A DNA stretch of 36,197 nt from Acrasis kona (lineage: Eukaryota; Heterolobosea; Eutetramitea; Acrasida; Acrasidae). The translations under genes were made by a program, and so were the position numbers. Location: NCBI GenBank assembly GCA_026419775.2, contig JAOPGA020001564.1:1-36197 (forward strand), in the 5' to 3' direction. Shown piece by piece: positions 31,469 through 36,197 of the stretch. The notes beneath the pieces are model-generated. The model saw only the letters and a list, made by a program, of their open reading frames with translations. It ran no database searches and was not told the DNA's origin. The number at the start of each line of letters is the position of its first letter. Position 1 is the stretch's first letter.

Positions 31469-32659
31469 CTACGACTTCATGTTATAATCAATGTACATAA
31501 ATTTATGAGGACTTGCCGATATGATCGGAGTTTTCACATCATTTGTCGTATCAACAGGGAAAATAACACCACCTTCTACATCATCTAAGAAATTATCAAC
31601 ATCCATCTTGTTTATTTTCGCGTCTTCTGCATCCACAATTTTTAACATCAAATTAGCATCATCTTGCGATTTATTCCAATACTCTCTGAGTGCATTGCGG
31701 AAGGACTTGTCAACAAACAAAAAAACAAAACTATTTATTAAACACCGCAAAGGCAAAACAATAATTGCAATGCTGTATAGAATCTTCTCTACAAGATCAG
31801 GATCCTCATCTAAATCCTTGTACACATAGTTATTTCTTACAAGGCGTATGATGAGATCAATATTCCACCATGTTCTGGCAAAAACAACTAATGCGGTGCT
31901 AATAAAGTAAGGATAAGAGTACCTTGCTATCTTGGCAAAGGTGACCCTTGCCTTGTATTTTTCAAACATCTCCAGTGAGTGGATGCGGAACCGATGCGGA
32001 TTTGTTTTAAATTTTATTGCAATTACAATTCTAATTATAATAATAAATAAGATCAAACCAACAAAAATGATTGAGTGGAAGATGTCTACTGTCACTCCAT
32101 ATATAAAGTTCTCACGGTCGTCCCCGTTGACTATGAACCGCACGCCCAGAATACAACACACTATTGTTATCATTGTTGTAGGCAACAGCACTAGGCACAA
32201 AACAATAATCTTTAAATATCGCAGCCTGCTTTTATACGCTGTGAGGTTGTCATAGTGTTGCAGGGTGATGAGCACTGCAAGGATCATAAAAAGAGACCAC
32301 GCACCGGATATAGTTAGAAGGCCCTCCGTTAGTTCTGTTGTAACAGCGAGTCCAGTGAGAACAGTGGAGTTGTGGTTTTTATGATGAATGTATTGAGTAA
32401 TTTGTGATGGGATGTACAAGGATTCGAACATCAAGTCGCTTATAAGTAGCATGAGTGTGCAAAATGATATTAAGTATTTCATAAGTTGTCGAATCGTAAG
32501 GTGTTCTTTAGAGTGCTTTTTCCTCTCTTGCCTGTATCTCCGTATACAAAGCACTAACACAATAATTGTTGAAGGCAGAGAGACTAGTACAATAGAGAAC
32601 GAAACTATGTTAGTCGCTGCTAAAAAGCCGTCATCGTTCTCTGCATCGAAAATGCTCAT
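31469..32659 (-). CDS. Seven-transmembrane receptor (GPCR-like)
   Basis: 396 residues from the ATG at 32659; the frame is open further upstream only from a TTG. Seven hydrophobic segments are visible at about 12-38, 59-83, 112-133, 150-175, 186-213, 247-273 and 292-316. Basic intracellular loops (IRRYRQERKKHSKEH after TM1) and an 80-residue acidic cytoplasmic tail follow the positive-inside rule with an outside N-terminus. The short loops and the LPLRCLINSFVFLFVDKSFR end of TM7 and helix 8 recall cAMP-receptor/secretin-type protist GPCRs. No ligand can be named. No signal peptide is evident. The 180 bp between this gene and the Ubl/F-box gene suggests both are read from the same strand with separate promoters. 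Confidence 0.75.
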   Translation of the reverse strand: MSIFDAENDDGFLAATNIVSFSIVLVSLPSTIIVLVLCIRRYRQERKKHSKEHLTIRQLMKYLISFCTLMLLISDLMFESLYIPSQITQYIHHKNHNSTVLTGLAVTTELTEGLLTISGAWSLFMILAVLITLQHYDNLTAYKSRLRYLKIIVLCLVLLPTTMITIVCCILGVRFIVNGDDRENFIYGVTVDIFHSIIFVGLILFIIIIRIVIAIKFKTNPHRFRIHSLEMFEKYKARVTFAKIARYSYPYFISTALVVFARTWWNIDLIIRLVRNNYVYKDLDEDPDLVEKILYSIAIIVLPLRCLINSFVFLFVDKSFRNALREYWNKSQDDANLMLKIVDAEDAKINKMDVDNFLDDVEGGVIFPVDTTNDVKTPIISASPHKFMYIDYNMKS

Positions 32660-32970
32660 CTGGCTTTTATCATCTAATAGTTGACTCCGACAATTAGAAC
32701 TCCGATGAGTACATTTATAGAACAATACCCGGAGTATACAATTCTTGTGTAAATGAGTTGCAATAATGAATAATTTTGCAAATAAAACATGCTGAACGAT
32801 ATCTAGCGACGGGTGTAAATTTCCAATGACAAGAGATCGACCATGTTCTCTTTCAAAGAAAAAACAGAACTTAAGTCAACAGTCAGTTCTGAGTTCTCCT
32901 CGAACACGAAAGGTTTAGTTTGTATGTAAACTTTTTAAAACGCAGTGTTTGTTCAAACTGTTAAAAAAAA

Positions 32971-33056
32971 CGCCCACCGAGGGGCTCGAACCCTCGACCA
33001 CAAGATTAAGAGTCTTGCGCTCTACCGAATGCTCTAAAAATCTGAGCTAGACGGGC
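32971..33056 (-). tRNA. tRNA-Lys (CTT) with 13-nt D-loop insertion
   Basis: 86 nt on the minus strand. Acceptor GCCCGTC/GGTGGGC pairs at all seven positions (with G:U), D-stem GCTC/GAGC pairs, anticodon stem CAAGA/TCTTG has loop ctCTTaa, T-arm GAGGG-TTCGAGC-CCCTC has a consensus B box, and the discriminator is G. A T8 terminator follows at once. The D-loop carries 13 extra nucleotides, ATTTTTAGAGCAT (33029-33041), before the conserved TCGG. Part of the insert (TAGAGC) repeats the 3' D-stem strand, so slippage is one possible origin. Without the insert the gene is a standard 73-nt tRNA-Lys. Confidence 0.87.
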
Positions 33057-33147
33057 GTGATGGTATCAATGTAAAATTGTAACTTGGGTTTTATATATAT
33101 TTTTATAATAAACTGAAAATTCTTTACATCAAAACTGAAAACAACGA

Positions 33148-34719
33148 ATGAACAACCTTAACACGAACTTTAGAAGAGGTGAGAACAACACCATCAATTC
33201 TGGGAATACAATAAATCAATTCACTGTGAACGTAATACCCAAGGGTGAACGTAAGGAAGAGGCGAAGATTCAGAATAGAGACATCCAAAAGAAACTCTTT
33301 GGATACTATAAAATGAGGAGAAACGTTAACCGAATACTCCTGGCAGATTCAAGCGATATTTCCGAATGCTTCGTCAACCTAACCATTATCAAAACACAAC
33401 AAGCAAAACAATTTGATAAAGAGTTGGAGTTCAATAAAGGAGAGCTTGACAAATACGAGAGCCTATTTCAACATTCAAATTCCTTCCCAATCAAAGAACT
33501 ATTCAAGGAGGGGAGTGAGTCACATAAACGGATACTCATCACTGGACAAGCGGGTGTCGGAAAATCGGTATTAAGCCAGTACATTGCATGCCAGTGGTCC
33601 GGTGAGGAAGAGTTGTTCCGGAGTAAATTTGACGCAGTATTTTGGATAAAATTGAGAGACTTACTAATAAATCCTTTGCAAATGTATGGTGATGACAACA
33701 TTATTTTTTGCAATATCATCAATAGGCATTGTTTTTCTGCTTCGGATAAATCATCACCTGGTGATTTATGGGATTGGTTGTTAGACAATAAGGACCGTAT
33801 ATTATTTGTTCTTGACGGGTATGATGAAGTTGCAATCTCTCTAGACAATCCTGCTCTCAAGTCCTTTTTCTCAGTTTTGTTCTGTGATGCAAACTTTCAA
33901 CCATACATTATTATGACATCGAGACCAATGCCAACAATAAAAATTAGTGGAGATAATACCATCAAGTTTGACAATCACCTGAGATGTGTAGGATTTATAG
34001 ATAAAGACATCCCAGAATTTGTTGAGAAGTACTTTAAACAAGCAAAGCGTGATTCAGCAATTGAGTTGGTAAAAAGGGAAACAGCAGAGTTTGTTACATT
34101 CCTACGAAGAAACCGTAATGTATGGGCGATATCTCATGTACCAGTCAGTCTGGAACTTTTATGTTATTATTGGTCAAAAAAGAAAGTAATGAGGCAGGTT
34201 ACAACGTTATCGTCATTGTACACTGATGTTGTGAAGAAAATTTTCAGCACTGAATTAGAAAAAAATAAAATAGCAAGAACAACTTTAGAAATCTATAAAA
34301 CAGTTATGTGCAAGTTAGCATATGAAGCTATGAAGAAGCAGATCATTCTTATGAGTTCGGATTTTGTTGAAGAGCATATAAATATAGTATTGAAAAACAA
34401 TAATACTACTGGAGTGTATTATGATAGTGTTTTAGAATATTTATCATGCACACATCTTATTAGATCTTTGGACAATGGAGTGATAGATAAGAAGGAGCAT
34501 GATTATTTTTTTGTACATCAAAGTTTCCAAGAATACTTTGCTGCATGTTACATAAAACAGTGCTTCAAAAATGGAGAGGTGCCCCAGGATGTCGTTACTT
34601 TCATTAAAGACAACTGTAGTAAGCGTTATTATCTTCTGACATGGTGTTTTACTTCTGGAATCCTATTTGATGAACAAGAACCTAAAATACGGCACCGTTT
34701 AAATCACTTACAAGAATAG
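33148..34719 (+). CDS. NACHT-domain NTPase (NLR-like)
   Basis: 523 residues. A STAND ATPase of the NACHT group: Walker A GQAGVGKS (133-140), extended Walker B ILFVLDGYDEV (218-228) with the tandem acidic residues of NACHT, and the sensor IIMTSRP (254-260). A winged-helix/helical region follows, with FVHQSFQEYFAACYI near 485-500, the classic end of the NACHT module. Such proteins oligomerise when they sense a ligand and act in immunity or cell death in animals, fungi and bacteria. There is no C-terminal repeat sensor: the protein ends about 30 residues after the module. The N-terminus has an Asn-rich repeat NNTINSGNTINQFTVNV (13-29) in place of a death or effector domain, a possible amyloid signalling motif. 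A missing 3' part (repeats) or a natural short form are both possible. Confidence 0.85.
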   Translation: MNNLNTNFRRGENNTINSGNTINQFTVNVIPKGERKEEAKIQNRDIQKKLFGYYKMRRNVNRILLADSSDISECFVNLTIIKTQQAKQFDKELEFNKGELDKYESLFQHSNSFPIKELFKEGSESHKRILITGQAGVGKSVLSQYIACQWSGEEELFRSKFDAVFWIKLRDLLINPLQMYGDDNIIFCNIINRHCFSASDKSSPGDLWDWLLDNKDRILFVLDGYDEVAISLDNPALKSFFSVLFCDANFQPYIIMTSRPMPTIKISGDNTIKFDNHLRCVGFIDKDIPEFVEKYFKQAKRDSAIELVKRETAEFVTFLRRNRNVWAISHVPVSLELLCYYWSKKKVMRQVTTLSSLYTDVVKKIFSTELEKNKIARTTLEIYKTVMCKLAYEAMKKQIILMSSDFVEEHINIVLKNNNTTGVYYDSVLEYLSCTHLIRSLDNGVIDKKEHDYFFVHQSFQEYFAACYIKQCFKNGEVPQDVVTFIKDNCSKRYYLLTWCFTSGILFDEQEPKIRHRLNHLQE

Positions 34720-35422
34720 ATGCTTACAATAAATAAATATTACAAAAACCAAGCTTTTAAATTATATGAGTTATACAGTCTTGATTCAAAAACTATGTAT
34801 TTATTGACAGTACAATGCATCAACTCCATCGTTTGGGCAATTTGTCAGCATTGCCGAAGTAGGTCAAGCCATTGCCACATTTAATATGACCCTATAAGAT
34901 GGATCCCACTAATCAATTATATCCTCATTAAAGCTACCCTAGGCTTAAATTCAATTCGTGTAAAGTTAAACTTGGTTGCTCCCAATTGTTTTGTTTAATC
35001 TCAGTAACTCTTCCCTGTTAAGTATATGTCAATTCCGTGCATCTATCCGTCTTGGCAATATTGTTTATCATGAATTATGAGCACTAACAGGAGGTGATGT
35101 ACGATGCTTGTTAGAGTTTTTGTCTCAAAATGTGAGTAGCGTATAGTGATTTCAATGACGTTTTGATTGATACCGACAGCATAGAGTACTATTGAGCCTT
35201 TTCAGCCGCTACCGGATGAAAACCTTTTAAATTGAGCAGTCTCCTACTAGGAGACTACTTGTTTTTCTGATTTATTCCGCTACTAAGGTGTGTTAGTGCC
35301 GTGCGGACAGTATTCAATGGATTATCTCCTTCTTCGCACAATACTGTTGCTTTTAAGTCATTCTCTTCACTCCCGTTCTCCTGCAACTGCTCTTTGGTTT
35401 GCTACAATTTTGTAATACTTTT
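34720..35422. other. Spacer after the NACHT gene, no gene assigned
   Basis: AT-rich with no conserved frame. Some open codons just after the NACHT stop could be decayed remains of its repeat domain, but I cannot support it. The only clear structure is the palindrome at 35238-35256. Confidence 0.35.
35238..35256. repeat. Perfect 19-bp palindrome
   Basis: agtctccta-c-taggagact: two perfect 9-bp arms around one base. As RNA it could not close a loop of one base, so a dimeric protein site or the tip of a transposon end is more likely than a hairpin. Confidence 0.7.
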
Positions 35423-36197
35423 ATGTTGGCGCAGCTTTATATCGTTATCATCACATTCACATTATACCTTATTGCAATGGACTACACTCTACCAATACTA
35501 AACGACGTGCTTGAATCATATAACCAAATGACTTCACCCATTTGGAATTATATAAGAAACATTACAGGCACCACATACCAAACTATTCACAAACAAGCGA
35601 ACTTCACGCATGATAATGCCGCCATAATCTTTTTAAACGAGTGGAAACCAACTATGGTGAACAACAAAGCTTTATCATACGAAGCTCATGAACCAAAGGG
35701 ATTTTATTTGTTCACCACTCAGTCTTTGGATTCTAACTGCCATCGCATAGATAGATACGGTTCTTGGAAAAACAATGGCACTAGATTGGTTACTTCTAGT
35801 GTTGGTAGTGATGTTGTGAAAATATCAAGAACGCACTTTACAAATAGCAAAATCGGCGGTGGTTCGTTTATTAAAACTGAATATATCTGCACTGAAAAGA
35901 TAGAAGGTGAGCATCGTGGAATTTGTTTCTACAAGAGGTTAGTGGGGAAGGATGAAATAAGACTGTTAGTAACTAGTCATGGCAATTCCAGAAGCTCTAC
36001 ATTTCATAGCAGGATGTCCAATGAGGAAAAAGCCGAGTTGCGCAGCAAGATAGTTGTGGATACGAGAGATTCTTCAATTAATGTTTACAAAAAATTGAAA
36101 GACGATGGAGTTCGTGTCTTCTCTCCGCAGCAGGTACGAACTATAAAATGCCAGGCAAAGGATACAAAGAATGATTCCGTCAATATTGGACGAACAT
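35423..36197 (+). CDS. Partial ORF running off the window, unassigned (MULE-like N-terminus possible)
   Basis: From the ATG at 35423 the frame is open for 258 codons to the window edge. The first 20 residues are hydrophobic (MLAQLYIVIITFTLYLIAMD), which may be a membrane segment or, if the true start is the next ATG (35477), not coding. The rest includes a region with spaced Cys (C-H-R and ICTEKIEG, ICFYKR), HGNSRSSTFHSRMSNEEKAE and VRVFSPQQVRTIK. This order (Cys/His strand, H-rich turn, 'R.ls..e+..I', then 'l...ql..i') is like the DNA-binding front of MULE-type transposases. The match is weak and no catalytic part is in the window. Confidence 0.5.
   Translation, partial: MLAQLYIVIITFTLYLIAMDYTLPILNDVLESYNQMTSPIWNYIRNITGTTYQTIHKQANFTHDNAAIIFLNEWKPTMVNNKALSYEAHEPKGFYLFTTQSLDSNCHRIDRYGSWKNNGTRLVTSSVGSDVVKISRTHFTNSKIGGGSFIKTEYICTEKIEGEHRGICFYKRLVGKDEIRLLVTSHGNSRSSTFHSRMSNEEKAELRSKIVVDTRDSSINVYKKLKDDGVRVFSPQQVRTIKCQAKDTKNDSVNIGRT

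Overview
The window is nuclear DNA of a unicellular eukaryote. The evidence is pol III tRNA genes, spliceosomal introns, a SET1 histone methyltransferase, a prenylated Rho-family GTPase, Ubl/F-box and NACHT proteins, and several eukaryotic transposon families. All eight introns I could place by domain continuity are only 34-44 nt. The very large pseudokinase/AAA/GAF/histidine-kinase/receiver protein, the 7-transmembrane receptor and the AT-rich intergenic DNA fit an amoeboid protist. Heterolobosea (Naegleria/Acrasis relatives) is my best guess, from gene content only.

Layout. 1-11.5 kb is a compact host block: a SET1-like H3K4 methyltransferase (+), a Rho GTPase (-) whose stop codon lies 3 bp from the SET1 stop, and a 1906-residue six-exon hybrid histidine kinase (+). 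11.5-24 kb is a transposon graveyard. It holds a decayed LINE reverse transcriptase (-), an apparently whole PIF/Harbinger element (13166-15733, with terminal inverted repeats, a 3-bp target duplication and two divergent intact genes), a decayed piggyBac copy (+), a broken tyrosine-recombinase (Crypton-like) fossil (-), a decayed Tc1/mariner-type copy (+) and a second RT-type fragment (-). tRNA-Asp, two identical tRNA-Ala genes and a sacsin-like fragment are interspersed. 24-35 kb is gene-dense again: a secreted protein, a divergent nitronate monooxygenase/methyltransferase pair, a three-exon C2-domain protein visible only after splicing, a small coiled-coil protein, an MJ1316-domain protein, a Ubl/F-box protein, a 7TM receptor, tRNA-Lys and a NACHT ATPase. 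An open frame leaves the window at the right edge.

The most striking signal is in the tRNA genes. Both tRNA-Ala(AGC) copies and the tRNA-Lys(CTT) have 12-13 extra nucleotides inside the D-loop, while the rest of each cloverleaf is intact, including the Ala G3:U70 identity pair. tRNA-Asp has none. D-loop ('ectopic') tRNA introns are known to me from archaea, the red alga Cyanidioschyzon and nucleomorphs. Here they would point to a non-canonical tRNA-splicing system in this lineage.

The host genes do not form one pathway. Several are signalling modules: the Rho switch, the two-component hybrid kinase, the 7TM receptor, the C2 protein and the NACHT protein. Neighbouring genes are often convergent with very short gaps (3, 47, 110 and 195 bp).
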